Below, in pieces: positions 1-10,796 of a DNA stretch of 64,000 nucleotides. The translations under genes and the position numbers were made by a program. The notes beneath the pieces were generated by a model. It ran no database searches and was not told the DNA's origin. It saw nothing but the letters and a program-made list of their open reading frames with translations. Source of the DNA: Ypsolopha sequella (taxonomy: Eukaryota > Arthropoda > Insecta > Lepidoptera > Ypsolophidae); NCBI GenBank assembly GCA_934047225.1, contig OW203991.1, positions 8,494,001 through 8,558,000 of the forward strand. The letters run 5' to 3'. Within the stretch, counting starts at the first letter, position 1; each line of letters begins with the position of its first letter.

Positions 1-30
1 GGTTACACCTTTCTGTTACACGTTGTATAG
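1..30 (-). repeat. Terminal fragment of MITE family P
   Basis: The first 30 bases are the reverse complement of the end GTGTAACAGAAAGGTGTAACC found at 14.29, 14.41 and 59.88 kb. The element is cut by the window edge, so only its end is visible. Confidence 0.5.
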
Positions 31-140
31 AGAAGATAAGATCTTACAATTTTGTCAGGGTCATTGACATAAACAGGGTGGTTAATATCCCGTCGCAGAG
101 TTCAAAATATTAGTTTTCAAATCAGTAATTTAGGATATAG

Positions 141-184
141 GCAGCGGTAGCTAAGGGGTAAAACGCTGGTCTCTCAATCTTGAG
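141..184 (+). mobile_element. tRNA-derived SINE, head fragment
   Basis: This matches the 5' head of the SINE copies at 13.94, 25.4 and 58.6 kb (GCAGCGGTAGCT, then GGGGTA and ACGCTGG). It keeps the A-box-like part and stops before the B box, so it is a short relic that cannot act as a promoter. Confidence 0.6.
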
Positions 185-198
185 TATAAAATGGCGGA

Positions 199-279
199 TT
201 TTCTTACCCGAGGAATGAAGATAGTTTCGACGTGAGCCGAAGGCGAACGTCGAAAGCTTACATTCCGAGGGTAAGAAAA
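199..279. repeat. Imperfect hairpin
   Basis: Arms TTTTCTTACCC...GGAATG and CATTCC...GGGTAAGAAAA, with inner arms TTTCGACGT and ACGTCGAAA, fold into an imperfect hairpin of about 80 nt. An ORF reads through it but starts at GTG and resembles nothing. It is probably a small palindromic MITE. The stretch 280-590 holds nothing I recognise. Confidence 0.45.
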
Positions 280-589
280 CCCATTTTTACTCGTTGCGAA
301 CGATACTTTTTCTACTACCTGATTTATGTATTTAAATGTTTAATTTTTCCTTTCAAATTTAATGTATTTTTGACTTTGCAAAGCGCGGTGCGTAATTTAC
401 CTTTTTTTTTTCAGGTTTCGGCCGGCCGCTTTTATTTGTGGCCAGTATCATTTTGCGAAAAAAGAGAGTCACAGACGCGATATAATCGATTATCTCGTAA
501 ATCGGAACGCAAGGAATTTCGATTGTAATGACAAACTAAGGACGTCAAAAGAACCTAATTTTGCAATAAATGAAATTTGAATACGATAT

Positions 590-700
590 TTCAAACTGAC
601 CTGATAGTCATTCTGCAACGGGGCCCGGAAAGTTCAATTTTCAAAACTAATTTCGAGTATTAAATGGAACTTTTTCATAAAGCTAGTAGAAAAAATATTT
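590..700 (+). repeat. Interspersed repeat family R, copy 1
   Basis: Shares blocks such as CTAATTTCG, GCAACGGGG and TTTTCATAAAG, in the same order, with 46775-46890. No coding sequence or terminal structure is visible. 700-1030 is AT-rich and unrecognised. Confidence 0.5.
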
Positions 701-1030
701 TATATAACAGTATACACATAAATATTTATATATGATAATAATTCATTTATATATTTTATTATAGGTAATATTTTTTATTGTATATATAATTATCTATACA
801 TAAATAAATTTAACATTTCCTAATGATTTTGTTATAAATCTGACGAACTGACGAATCGGCAGTTTATGGAAGTGCAGAATAAAAAAATCCACTGTCGATA
901 AAATAAATAAAGAATGATTATAAGTACCCAGGAAGACGAACGAACAAATATATTTTTTTCAACACAAGGACAGTCCAAATTTCTTCAAACTTCAATTTCT
1001 TAGGCGCAGGTGGTCGGGCTTTTAAAAAAT

Positions 1031-1080
1031 TGCTTGTATGACAAGATTGAAGGATGTGAAGAGGCGAAAGAAATGTGTCA
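1031..1080 (+). pseudogene. Remnant of LINE protein C-terminus (ACMTRL motif)
   Basis: Translates as ACMTRLKDV and, after a one-base shift, EEAKEMCQ. This matches the better-preserved C-terminal motif at 51066-51302 (RRACMTRLIDVEEAKEVC). It is a short, frame-shifted relic. The stretch 1110-1590 carries no feature I can support. Confidence 0.5.
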
Positions 1081-1594
1081 GTATCATAGTAGATAGGAAT
1101 TTTTATAAAAACTGTAATAAGTCTGAAATATAACCAATAAAATGCCTAGTTTGTGCTGCTTATGAAGGTCCTTGTAGATGACTGAACCTCGTACTTGCAC
1201 TCTGTATGGGAAGTTATGCGGTGTAATTTTTGGGATTTCGTACTTACCTCAAAATGAAAAACCGAATCCCTTATATGTCCACTATGTTATCCATCTGTCA
1301 ATACCCTTTTGCAAGGGTCCAGTATGAGATATTAGTTGAAACTATACCTCCCATAGAAAGCTATGGTCTAATGGTGCTATAAAAAAATCAGGCTTCTAAC
1401 TCAAAGCAAAAAAAGTTATTACCCTTTACATGATTTTCATACAAATTAGTTCAAAACTTATAGAGCACTTAGAAACTTGAAATTTCGTTCACAAGTAGGT
1501 CTTATAGCACAGTTAAGAGGCTATGCGAATTTTATTTTTGTCACTGTCACTCCAAGCGAAAAATCACAATTCAATCACAGTTTCAATTTTTTTG

Positions 1595-1850
1595 TTTGAA
1601 TTGTACCGTGCGTGAATAAGATAACAATTAATTTTAAAGACTAAAGCACAGTATACTGTGACTAAAGTGTTTTTGCGGGTACAAGGAAAATACTTCGGTC
1701 GTCACCTGCATCTCATCACTGCGCCTCGCCATACTTGCCAGTTTCCCGTAGACCACGAGACATGCAACTGTCTCGAAACGTCGGGTGTCCCCTTTTCGTA
1801 AAAAGGTAAAAATTGATCGCGGTAGACCCGATTATATATATTATAATGTG
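1595..1850 (+). repeat. Interspersed repeat family L, copy 1 (possible Penelope terminal repeat)
   Basis: Contains a block reading CGTGCGTGAATAAGATAACA, then GTTTTTGCGGGTACAAGG, then CTCGAAACGTCGGGTGTCC and GATCGCGGTAGACCCGATT. The same blocks recur at 32670-32950, where the second half is in opposite orientation. GAAACGTCGGG-type stretches are common in Penelope-like terminal repeats, so that origin is an inference. 1850-2366 is otherwise unassigned. Confidence 0.5.
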
Positions 1851-2365
1851 TACAAAACGCGAGAGTTTAAAGTTATGTAATATGTTTGTCTTTTTAACGA
1901 TAAAAGGAACTCTCGGTGCCCGAGTCCTACTCGCAATTAACCGTATTTTTTTTTTTATATTATTATTTTCACTTAAATGTATGACTTACATAACTTCGCC
2001 TCTTACTTCCAGGTCTGAGGGCTGTCGTAACTAGAAGGAACGCTAAAAATACCCCAGTAGGAGAAAGATGATAAAAAATTCAAACTGGCTACCGCGTTAA
2101 TCCAGCTAGAAGCTTAGGTTGGGATTTATAAAGATAAGAGGCGATTTTCAAACTGAATTTGTAAGTTTCACTCACGTTTAAGGGTAGAAAAAAATTATTA
2201 AGAATGCCTTAATTTGAATTTTCTCGTTTTTCTCTTGGGTTTCATTGAAAAATGGAAACCTTTCAAGGTTCGTTCTAGTGTCCATCTGGCTGCAGAACCT
2301 AAAACCGACTGATTTTGCATGTAACTAATGTAACGTGTTGGTTGGTTCAAAATAACATGGATTTA

Positions 2366-2770
2366 GATAAACACATAATAGTAGTTTATGCTACAAGGGC
2401 GAAAAGGAATAAATTACGAGGACGATTTAAAACACGAGCGTAGCGAGTGTTTTAAACGTAACCGAGTAATTTATTGCTTTTACGCCCGTGTATGATACTA
2501 CGTTTTTCAACGCATAGTGTGAGGAAATGAAAACAAATATAATCTTGTGAACTTTAAATTATGATTGGCTCAAAAGGATTGTATCCAGAGCCGTTAAACA
2601 GTGGAAAAAAAAGTATAAAATCTATGGTACACAGAAAAGGCTGCAGGTTAGCCAACCATTGCAAATAAATAAAAAAAAAATATTTTAAAGACCTAGGGCA
2701 AAATAATCGACTTTCTGTTCGGTTTTGAAAAGTGGGCCTTTACGAGCACATGCATTGAAAAATTATTAAC
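2366..2770 (+). repeat. Interspersed repeat family I, copy 1
   Basis: About 400 bp are closely similar to 47307-47690 in the same orientation, including AACACGAGCGTAGCGAGTGT, a self-complementary ACACTCGCTACGCTCGTGTT-like core, and ATCCAGAGCCGTTAAACAG. No coding potential is seen, and I cannot name the family. 2770-3275 shows nothing clear. Confidence 0.65.
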
Positions 2771-3274
2771 TTTTTGGTCTTTTGGCGTCTTCACAGCACT
2801 ATAAAATATAGACACGATATCATATCGAGGCAAGTTGCACAGAACCTGCACTTTTTACGAATATTATTTATTTATTTATTGGTTTGCCAACAGACATACA
2901 CCTTAACTAGTAACTTATCTAAGGACATATTAAGGCCCCAGACTCTCTTTGCAACATTTCGCTTTCATCTTACCTGAGGTTTTAGAAGTGGCGCTCCCCC
3001 CGCTGCATTAAGATGTTAGAGACCGCACCTGAATGTTGCTCTACTTCGTTAAATGAGTATACGATTACTTAAAATTTGACATGTGAAGATTTTTAATTAT
3101 TCAAGTAACGGTAATTTACAAAGTTTGGTTTGTTTATCGGAACAAACAAAATGAATTTGCAAAAGCAAAATAAACAAAAGTAAATCTACCTGGAATAGAT
3201 GGCTTATTGGTAGTAGTAAGAGTGATTAGTATTTAATACATTTTATAGGTCATGCAATTATTTGCAGATTTTTA

Positions 3275-3452
3275 CCGAAGGGGTGTCAAGAGGTGTTCCG
3301 AGTGTGACCTGTGAGATGCAAGTCATAAGTCCACCCATACGTGTACCTATAAGTACACCCGCGTTTCTCTGACGATTATTACGTCTCAACGTGATGGGCC
3401 CTATCGCTCTAAGGAAACCTGCATGCCCTAAAAAGCGTGTAGTTGTGCCCGA
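3275..3452 (-). mobile_element. tRNA-derived SINE, body only, internally inverted
   Basis: The body (GGTGTTCCGAGTGTGA, GACGATTATTACGTCTCAACG) matches the SINE at 25103-25425 in the minus orientation. The last 45 bases (about 3408-3452) instead carry the block AAACCTGCATGCCCTAAAAA, the reverse complement of its form in the copies at 25.27 and 58.49 kb. The tRNA head is missing. Confidence 0.65.
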
Positions 3453-3574
3453 AAATTTCTTTATTCATCAAGATTTTCATTTAACTAATGCCTGACATAA
3501 AAAATACCTTTATAAAATTTGGAAATGTAGAAAATTAATAATCAAATCGTAACAATGAAAACATTTAAAATTAT

Positions 3575-3690
3575 GTATTCCTAATAATAATAATTCATTT
3601 ATTTCGGCCACCATAAAGCCATATAACACACACAGTATCTACAATAGTGTTAGTAAGAAAAATAAAACTGCTTAACCTATTGTTATACTC
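3575..3690 (-). mobile_element. LINE 3' UTR fragment
   Basis: Reverse complement of 13150-13275, the 3' UTR and ATT-repeat tail behind the LINE coding relic at 12.9 kb. It starts with TAATAATAATAATTCATTT and contains GGCCACCATAAAGCCATATA. It is a 5'-truncated insertion with no coding part. 3700-4300 is unassigned apart from about 4090-4130, a block shared with 19520-19565. Confidence 0.7.
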
Positions 3691-4294
3691 ACACACATAT
3701 TACAATCAGTTCTTTAAGTAATATAATATCAAAAATAGAAACTCTTACGTTAATTAAGTGTCTGTCAGTTTGTGTGTCCATGATTATGACTAAGGTGCAA
3801 TAAAAAAGGTAAAAAATTTAGTTTTAGAAATGTGATGTTTTAATGATAAGAACCGCAGCTGCGTACGTTCTTTTGTATTGATGCATTATTGTCTAGCACG
3901 TTGTTATCTCGACTGTCGGTTTTAGTGACTTCGATAGCTTTTTAAGATATTTTAAATAAAAGTAAGTAAAGTAATAAAAAGGATGTAGCTTCGGCTTTAG
4001 TTATTCCAAAAATTGGCGACAGCGGTGCTGGTATAAAATTTGTGTCACGCCATCCCCGTGGGTTTTATAGACCACAACTTCTAAAATACGACTTTACGGG
4101 TTTTCGAATTAACACACATTAACATAACTTAATCTAAGCGAATTAGGGCATGCAATTATTCGCAGATTTTTACTATCCGGATAACGGATAATGTATTATC
4201 CGGATACTTATGGTAAAAATTAAGGGTAGTAATAAAAGCTCCGAAAACTAAATTAAAACCGCCCAAAAAAACGGCCTACCGCAAACATCTTGAA

Positions 4295-5035
4295 AAAAAA
4301 CTGGCCAAGTGCGAGTCAGACTCTAGTCAGAACCTAGGGTTCCGTATTGTGGATGATAAATTTAGTTTTATAATTTTTTTTTGGTGAATTTCTCAACCGC
4401 TTTATTTTTTCTGTAATTCTTACGTTAACGCATATTACCATGATTTTTTTCATATTTTTCGGTCCACCAGTTTTGGAGATAAGAGGGGGGACATACATTT
4501 TTTTATAGATTTTCAAGGATTTCTCGAAAGAGATGCAATTAAATATAGCCAAACTATATATTATTACAATAAGCTTTTTAATACCTACAATGTGATACCC
4601 ATATTGTATTTTTATAAATGTTTTTTTTTTTATTTATTTTACTTTTTTTATATTTTTAAATCACTATAGTTTTCCCGGTTATTGGACAGTTATGATCTAT
4701 AATGGACATTTTTTTCATATTTTTCGGTCTACAAGTTTCGGACATACACATTATTGTAGTTTTTTTAAAGATTTCACAAAACCAGTGCCAGTAAATATAG
4801 TAAAAGTATATATTTTTACAATCATCTTTTTAGTGTCTACAGTTTGATGCCCATATTGTATTTTTAGGATATTTTTTATTTTTCTCACTTTTGTTTTGAA
4901 AATATTTTAAACAATTTCAAATTTTTCATATTTTTTTTACAATGTATAATGTAGGCAAATTAATGCTATTTTTGTGCCAAATTTCATGTCTTTATCTTTA
5001 CGGTGCTAAAGTTATCATGCTGTGAAATACGGACG
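4295..5035 (+). repeat. Interspersed repeat family C
   Basis: Begins with ACTGGCCAAGTGCGAGTCAG, then GGGTTCCGTATTGTGGATG, and runs through CATATTTTTCGGTCYACMAG-type blocks to a GTGCTAAAGTTATCATG end with GGACGGACG. It is shared with 8043-8895 and 10797-11555. Such GTGCGAGTC/GGGTTCCGTA ends are abundant in lepidopteran genomes, and the family is non-coding here. 5040-5940 holds only a weak minus-strand ORF that I do not support. Confidence 0.6.
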
Positions 5036-5940
5036 GACGTAGATTAGACTTTATTTTATCGAAACAGGGATTTCTTAAAATATTCAAAAAATATTTTATC
5101 CATAGTTGTTTACTTATTAAATGATAAGTGCAGTATTCAAGTAGAGCAACTTTCATGATACAGTTCGCCTCTCCATAAGAATCTACGCGAGGGAAAGGGA
5201 GGAACCGTGCGAGCGGGAGGTAAAATGACGTCGAGCTACACAACACACGTCTGAACGCTGCGATGTCCCAGCGAAACTGAGGGAAATATCGACGCGTTTT
5301 GTGTTTTAAACTCTCGATAAGTTTCGATTTGATAAATGTTCTTAAAATATTTTTTTAAATACCGTTTTTTGTTATTTCACTTATTAATAGTTCTATTCTA
5401 CGTGTTTTAAATTTGACTTCGCTAAACGATAGTTTTCTAGTAGAAAAAAAATATTTTATCAGTGGTTGAATTCATAAAATTACAACTACTTAAAGCACTC
5501 GAAATAAGAAAAATAAAGTATTATCCAAAAAAGTAACCAGGTAAGATTATTGTTGAAGATATGGGAATAAATGTTACCTGAATAAATTTCTTGTTTTTGT
5601 CATAATTTTTACGTGACGTGTGCATGAATGAGACTCTCAACGCGTAGAACATAAATAAAGGTATGTTTAAAGCCTAAAAAAACTATTAAGAGTAGCATTA
5701 AAGTAAATGAAAAAATAAGTTTTGAAATCTTCAAATTCCACACTATAAATTAACATAAAATGTATTTTATTTATTTCTTTCTTACTAACTAAAATAAAAT
5801 CTTTCTTTTCTGATAATTCTGCAAGAATACTGATTTTTAGGGGACTGGAGCCTTAAAAGGGTTTGAGATGTAGCCCAATTACAGGCAAACACAGCTTGTT
5901 AATAATTTAAGGCGAATGGATACCCCAACTACAATTTGTA

Positions 5941-6235
5941 CCTGTCTTTGAAGGCCTACTCCTCCCACACCGTTGGTCCAAAAATTTTCATAAAAATATA
6001 TGATAGGCATTATAGAGTCAAAAATAAATTTTAAGTTTCATAAACTGTTTTTCTATTGTAAGTATTGACAAAAAATCGAAAGTCATCGAAAGTTTCACAT
6101 GATTAACACAAAAATTCTCTTACTCCTTCCAACGCCTAAAGCGATTTTAATTATAATTTCACCAAATTATAGGAAATTTTTAGATATAAAAAATTTCAGT
6201 TCAAAATATTTTTTCCGTTCATGCCGTCAATTAAA
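5941..6235 (+). repeat. Repeat family A, 5' part
   Basis: Starts CCTGTCTTTGAAGGCCTACT and runs to TTTTCCGTTCATGCCGTC. It matches 18216-18510 closely and 26385-26580 more loosely. The 3' half (CTCCTATTTTGCGCTATTCG onward) is missing here. The same family hosts the mariner at 29.6 kb. It is non-coding. Confidence 0.65.
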
Positions 6236-6317
6236 ATGAAGTGGAACATCCTATCACAGCACACCTAAATTCTATCCATCCCAAAGTAGCCTTTACGAGT
6301 GAGAATGAAGATTAAGG

Positions 6318-6541
6318 TTCTTACCGTTTCTTGACGTGTTGGGGGTACGGCGTCCCGATGGCACACTGGAACTCACAGTGTACAGGAAACAGACACACAC
6401 TGACCGATATCTGCGACCTGACTCACACCATCACCCTAAACATCTCTCGCCTGTTCCTCGTACGCTAATCAACAGAGCACTGAGTCTGTGCGATCCACAA
6501 TATGTGGACGCTGAATTCGAAAACCATTTCGAGATTTAGGT
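6318..6541 (+). pseudogene. Penelope-like element reverse transcriptase, C-terminal fragment
   Basis: The frame reads FLPFLDVLGVRRPDGTL, then VYRKQTHTDRYL, DSHHHP, TLINRALSLCDPQ. The LPFLD...VYRKxTHTDRYL...SHHHP...LxxRA series is characteristic of the distal RT domain of Penelope-like elements. Known Penelope proteins continue into a GIY-YIG endonuclease, which is absent: the frame ends at a TAG soon after. There is no start codon of its own (the first usable codon is GTG). It is a dead internal fragment between family A and family B sequences. Confidence 0.8.
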
Positions 6542-6544
6542 TTA

Positions 6545-7140
6545 ATAAGCCGTATTTTAGAACTTGAAGTCAAAAAAACCTCATGATTTTGAATATTTTT
6601 ACGAAAAAGCTGCAACTTCCATTTGCCTTCGTGTGACTTCACTTGAGAAATGGCTGTTTAGAAATGTGTCCTTTGCTATCAAGATAAATTTATAATAATT
6701 TGCTTCCGACTAATTTCACAGCTGAATGACATTATGAGTAGACAGACAGAGACATACCTCTTTTTTTATAATCAATCACACATCACAGTCAGTATAATGT
6801 TTAAAATTCTCAAGTGACGTCATTTCGGACAATTATTTAAAAAAACAAAAAAATAATGGTTAATTTATATACCAAAATAATGAAAACTATGTCCTAAAAC
6901 GGCATATATTCTACATGATTTCGTAGCACGATGCCTACTTTCGCGCTTTTTTCTAGCACAATGCCAACATTTTGAAACCACCATACATTAGATCGCACTA
7001 GGCCTTAAATAGCATATAGACAAGAATTTTTCGTTATAATGTATTCCAATCGCAGTATGACTACTTTGGTCATTGGCAGTGCTTTTAATATGTAAGTGGT
7101 CTATAAAAAAAAAAATTTTAGAAATTAAGCTATGGGAATT
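6545..7140 (+). repeat. Repeat family B, copy 1
   Basis: Contains CATGATTTTGAATATTTTTA, AGCTGCAACTTCCATTTG, GTGACTTCACTTGAGAAATG and a closing AATTAAGCTATGGGAATT. The same order is found inverted at 19085-19515 and direct at 56345-57145. An extra 150 bp near 6900-7090 is not shared. It is non-coding, and the GACAGACAGAGACA tract is part of the repeat. Confidence 0.65.
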
Positions 7141-7679
7141 AAAGCGAACTGAGTTCTTCTACTACACTAGCACAAGCCTGTCCATACGTTTGCATGTTTG
7201 CAAACGGCCGGCAGCCATGTGGTGCGTATCCCAGTCCAAGGGGGAATCCAGGATTTAATTTGGGAGGGGGTTGGGCATTCTAATAAGAATTATGACAAAG
7301 TAAAAAAATAAAACTTTTTAGACCCCTTAAGCCTTAGGCGCTTTTGGAAAACCTATCTGTACCTTATATACCTATGCTGTATAAAATTGCACCCGATTTG
7401 AATCGAAAAGTCGAGTCAAATGAATGGAATCCTGGGTGTTTTGGGTGTTGTATCCGCCAATGTCCCAGTCACAGAATACAATACCCAGTCCTATTTCCAA
7501 TTTCCGGGATTGACGGGGAGGGGTGATGAATCTTCGCCTTCAACAAAGGTCATATTTCCGTATTCGTATTTCCGCATTCTATACAATCCATGAACGATGG
7601 TGCACGTTGGGCTGGCTATAGATAACCAGAATAAAACCTTATGCTTCAGGTTCCGATTGTTCTAAAGTTCTAAAACACA

Positions 7680-7975
7680 TTAGCACATGTTCTAAAATCA
7701 CGTTGATTCCTATTTTTTCTCTAATACTCGTAACTCGTAACTAATATACCTAATACGTCTCCGAATGATGTTTCGGTCATTTGCGAGAATACGAAGACTG
7801 GCGAAGATTTCAAAGTGCATTATATCTTTAGCAGATCTTGCTGCTTTACATGTCCCTGCTGTAGTTGAGCTGTGTTTCAACTTAGATGGGAATAAGAATC
7901 TACGCCTCAGAGGACCTCAAAGTTGGACGCAGAAAAATGAGAATAAATCTTTTAAGAAAAGTGTCAAGTAAATAT
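7680..7975 (+). repeat. Repeat family S with degenerate coding traces, copy 1
   Basis: Matches 45770-46050 from TCCTATTTT-TCTCTAAT through CATTATAT and GCAGATCT to the region of a DGNKNLRLRG-like peptide (7.86-7.92 kb). An ATG-started frame of 68 codons (7765-7971) is open here but broken in the other copy, where DLDGKKNLWTR-like residues recur. The shared residues suggest an old mobile-element protein of unknown type. 7140-7680 shows nothing I recognise. Confidence 0.4.
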
Positions 7976-8042
7976 CAAGATTGCTAAGGATTTCTTAATG
8001 CGCTCTAAATTCTCGGCGAGAGGTCTCAGTATAGTTTTCTTG

Positions 8043-8290
8043 TAATTGGCTAGCAATTTCATATTTTTCGGTCCACCAGTTTCGGACATACATCTTTTTG
8101 TGGTTTTTCAATGATTTCTCGCAACCAGTGCAAATAAATATACTAAAAATATATATTTTTACAATCAGCTCTTTAATATCTACAAGTTGATACCCATATT
8201 GTATTTTTAGTATACTATTTTTTATTTTCCTCTCTTTTGTTTTGGAAACATATTTGATATGATAATAAATATTTTTACTTTAAAAGCTTT
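8043..8290 (+). repeat. Repeat family C, left part of an interrupted copy
   Basis: ATTTCATATTTTTCGGTCCACC and following blocks match 4690-4900. The copy is interrupted by the hairpin tandem at 8291-8750 and resumes at 8751-8895. Confidence 0.6.
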
Positions 8291-8750
8291 TTTTAACCGT
8301 TTTACAGATTATATACAGATTATTACGAATATTAAAGTAGAAATTGAATAAAAAAGAAAATTTTAGATATATATTTCGACCCACTTGGGATCGTCGTCAG
8401 TCGAATATAATATCGAACTGACGACGATCCCAAGTGGGTCGAAATATATATCGAAAATTTTCTTTTTTATTCAATTTCTAGTTTAATATTCGTTAGGAAA
8501 CATATTTACTCAATTTCAATTTTTAACCGTTTTACAGATTATATACAGATTATTACGAATATTAAAGTAGAAATTGAATAAAAAAGAAAATTTTAGATAT
8601 ATATTTCGACCCACTTGGGATCGTCGTCAGTCGAATATAATATCGAACTGACGACGATCCCAAGTGGGTCGAAATATATATCGAAAATTTTCTTTTTTAT
8701 TCAATTTCTAGTTTAATATTCGTTAGGAAACATATTTACTCAATTTCAAT
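8291..8750. repeat. Perfect 230-bp tandem duplication of a long hairpin
   Basis: 8291-8520 and 8521-8750 appear identical base for base. Each unit holds a near-perfect inverted repeat with arms of about 75 nt (ATTAAAGTAGAAATTGAAT... and its complement ...ATTCAATTTCTAGTTTAAT) around a short loop at TCGAATATAATATCGA. The arms contain CGACCCACTTGGGATCGTCG. GATCG/CGTCGTCAG blocks near TTTCGAC are reminiscent of Penelope terminal repeats, but that is inference. Such exact identity implies a very recent duplication or an assembly artefact at a palindrome. Confidence 0.9.
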
Positions 8751-8895
8751 TTTTTTTTACAACCTGTTATGTAGGCAAATGAATGCAATTTTTCAAGTCT
8801 TTATCTTTAACGGTCCTAAAGACGGACGGACGGACAACGGAGTCTCACCATTAAGGTTCCTTTTGTACCATTTAGGTACTACGGAACCCTAACTA
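8751..8895 (+). repeat. Repeat family C, right end of the interrupted copy
   Basis: Resumes with TTTTTACAACCTGTTATGTAGG and ends GGACGGACGGACAACGGAGTC ... ACGGAACCCTAAC, the inverse of the end at 10797-10870. 8900-9395 has the AGGACGAGCCGCGTTTCTG block also seen near 31200; otherwise nothing is recognised. Confidence 0.6.
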
Positions 8896-9394
8896 CTTCG
8901 ATCGGAAACGGTTCCGAACGCTTCTTGCTTTCTGAATTGATCCTCTGCTAATGTGTTTGTGGTGCGGCCGAAGGACGAGCCGCGTTTCTGAAGTAGGTAA
9001 TTTTTTTAATCCCATCTGTAATAAAACCATATAAAGCATGTACTCACAGAGAGAACGGTTTGACTAACAAAAGCACGAAAAATATAAGCATGAAACCCAC
9101 AACACCGCAACACTTTTTGTGTTAATAATGTTTAAAAGGGAAAGCATCATCATCATCAATTATTACAAACATCTATGACATTCGAGAATATGCTTCGACA
9201 CTGTTCTCAGTAATGGATTACTTTTTTGCGAATCAATCAAAATTACGTCATCGGTGTCGCGGCTTCATTCAGGATGTTAAAATAATGTTTTATTAATTCA
9301 GTCATTCGGTAAATCTGAAAGGTTCTGGTGAGAACGTGTAATAATGGATCTAAAACAAACAATATTATGTCATTTGTATAGTGTAAGTTTTATG

Positions 9395-10105
9395 TAAAAA
9401 AGACATGATCTTTCTAAGTTTCTTGCCCGTTGCCCGTCTTGCTAAGAATAGCAAGACTAATCGAATGGGCGGAGGTAGGCATGTATTTATATATGTTAGC
9501 TATTAGTTTGTAGTATATAGGATGTGATTTGGTCGGCCGCCTGGATTCGTGCTGGGGGCTCGGTTGGTGATCCTTGAACCTTGTTCCTGGTCCCTGGCCG
9601 GGTCTCCGGTATGGGTTCGGGCGGTTGATTGGATTTCACCTTGTATAATATATATTTTACCTATCATTTTAATCGTATATACAAGGTGACTTTTTGATCA
9701 TCGTCCAAATTCATACTGGAGGCTTGATAAGTGATCAGTATCTTGGATCAGTAACAATTTTTGTGAAATTCGTATAATGAAATTTCGGCTTCTCATATAA
9801 ATTCAGTTCCAGTCCCGAGTGAATCACTAAGGGGAGTCGAAATTTCATTTTACGAATTTCACCAAAATTGTTATTGATGCATGATACTGATCACTTAACA
9901 AGCCACCAGTATGAATTTGGACGATGATCAAAAAGTCACCTTGTATATACGATTAAAATGATACATAAATTAAATACACCTTTAATCTAGTCCATGTACA
10001 TTTATAATTTTATTACATATCTTCATATTAGATTAAATTTGACGTGTAAAAAGTGTATTTTTATATACCTACTTTGCAAAATAAACTATTTGAATTTGAA
10101 CTTCC
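9395..10105 (+). mobile_element. LINE 3' end, family E, split by MITE D
   Basis: Shares with 44735-45310, 60635-61015 and (inverted) 59345-59640 the blocks TCGAATGGGCGGAGGTAGGC, GGTCGGCCGCCTGGATTCGT and GGTCCCTGGCCGGGTCTCCG. It then continues to a 3' end of GCAAAATAAACTATTTGAATT. GAATTT-repeat tails are typical of lepidopteran non-LTR retrotransposons. There is no RT coding here; all copies appear 5'-truncated. Confidence 0.7.
9670..9956. mobile_element. Palindromic MITE family D, copy 1
   Basis: Long terminal inverted repeats begin CAAGGTGACTTTTTGATCAT and include CCAAATTCATACTGG and AAGTGATCAGTATC; the arms are roughly 120 nt. A second copy, in inverted arrangement, is at 16838-17102. It sits inside LINE family E, whose uninterrupted form at 60.85 and 59.49 kb marks the insertion point after CGTATATA. 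There is no transposase, so it must have been mobilised in trans. Confidence 0.8.
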
Positions 10106-10796
10106 CAGAGAAGGTGTCAGACGAGAAGTTTATAACCAAACTTGAGTCGAAAGTATATAATAATTGTTATTAATTTAATCATCAACAGCATATATCGAAG
10201 GGTGGATACCTCACTTAGTCAACAGACCGTACATAATTAGAAACTTTCTAGAACAAATCTAGTTCAGGCTTGAAAATATCATAAAAAAGATAGTCACATT
10301 TACTCAAAGAAATGCTGCAGTTTTAGTATGCTACAGAAATAACACGTGTGACATACACAAATACACACAACTTTGCTACACTAGAATGTGAAATAAAACC
10401 CTTCAAGAGTGACACAAAACCACTAGTTTTGTTTGTTTTGCCGACTGTACTCATATATTTATTTCTTATTTACCAGTGATACTATCGCTAAGCATCTCAT
10501 CCAATGCTGGCTTAAACAGAGGCCTGGTTAAACCCTTCACAGAATCGCTTCACTGTGAAAAGTGCGAAGGGAGTGTGTCGCTTGACAGTTTATTCCACTT
10601 TTGACTTTGCCGGTTTATGTGCCAACCATAGATAGTAGAATTTTTCATTATGTTTATAGACTCACAGCCGTACAAAGGTAGTTTAAGTCAGAGAAAATGT
10701 ATTTGAATGAGAGACTTTCAATGAGAGGATTTGCTGTTGGCATTGTTATTGAATGTTAGCAACGTTATGTTTGACATCGAAACAACACATTTTCTT

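Noticed and set aside
232..528. 98-codon ORF
   Set aside because: It starts with GTG, overlaps a hairpin and has no domain. Non-ATG starts are not credible in a nuclear insect genome.
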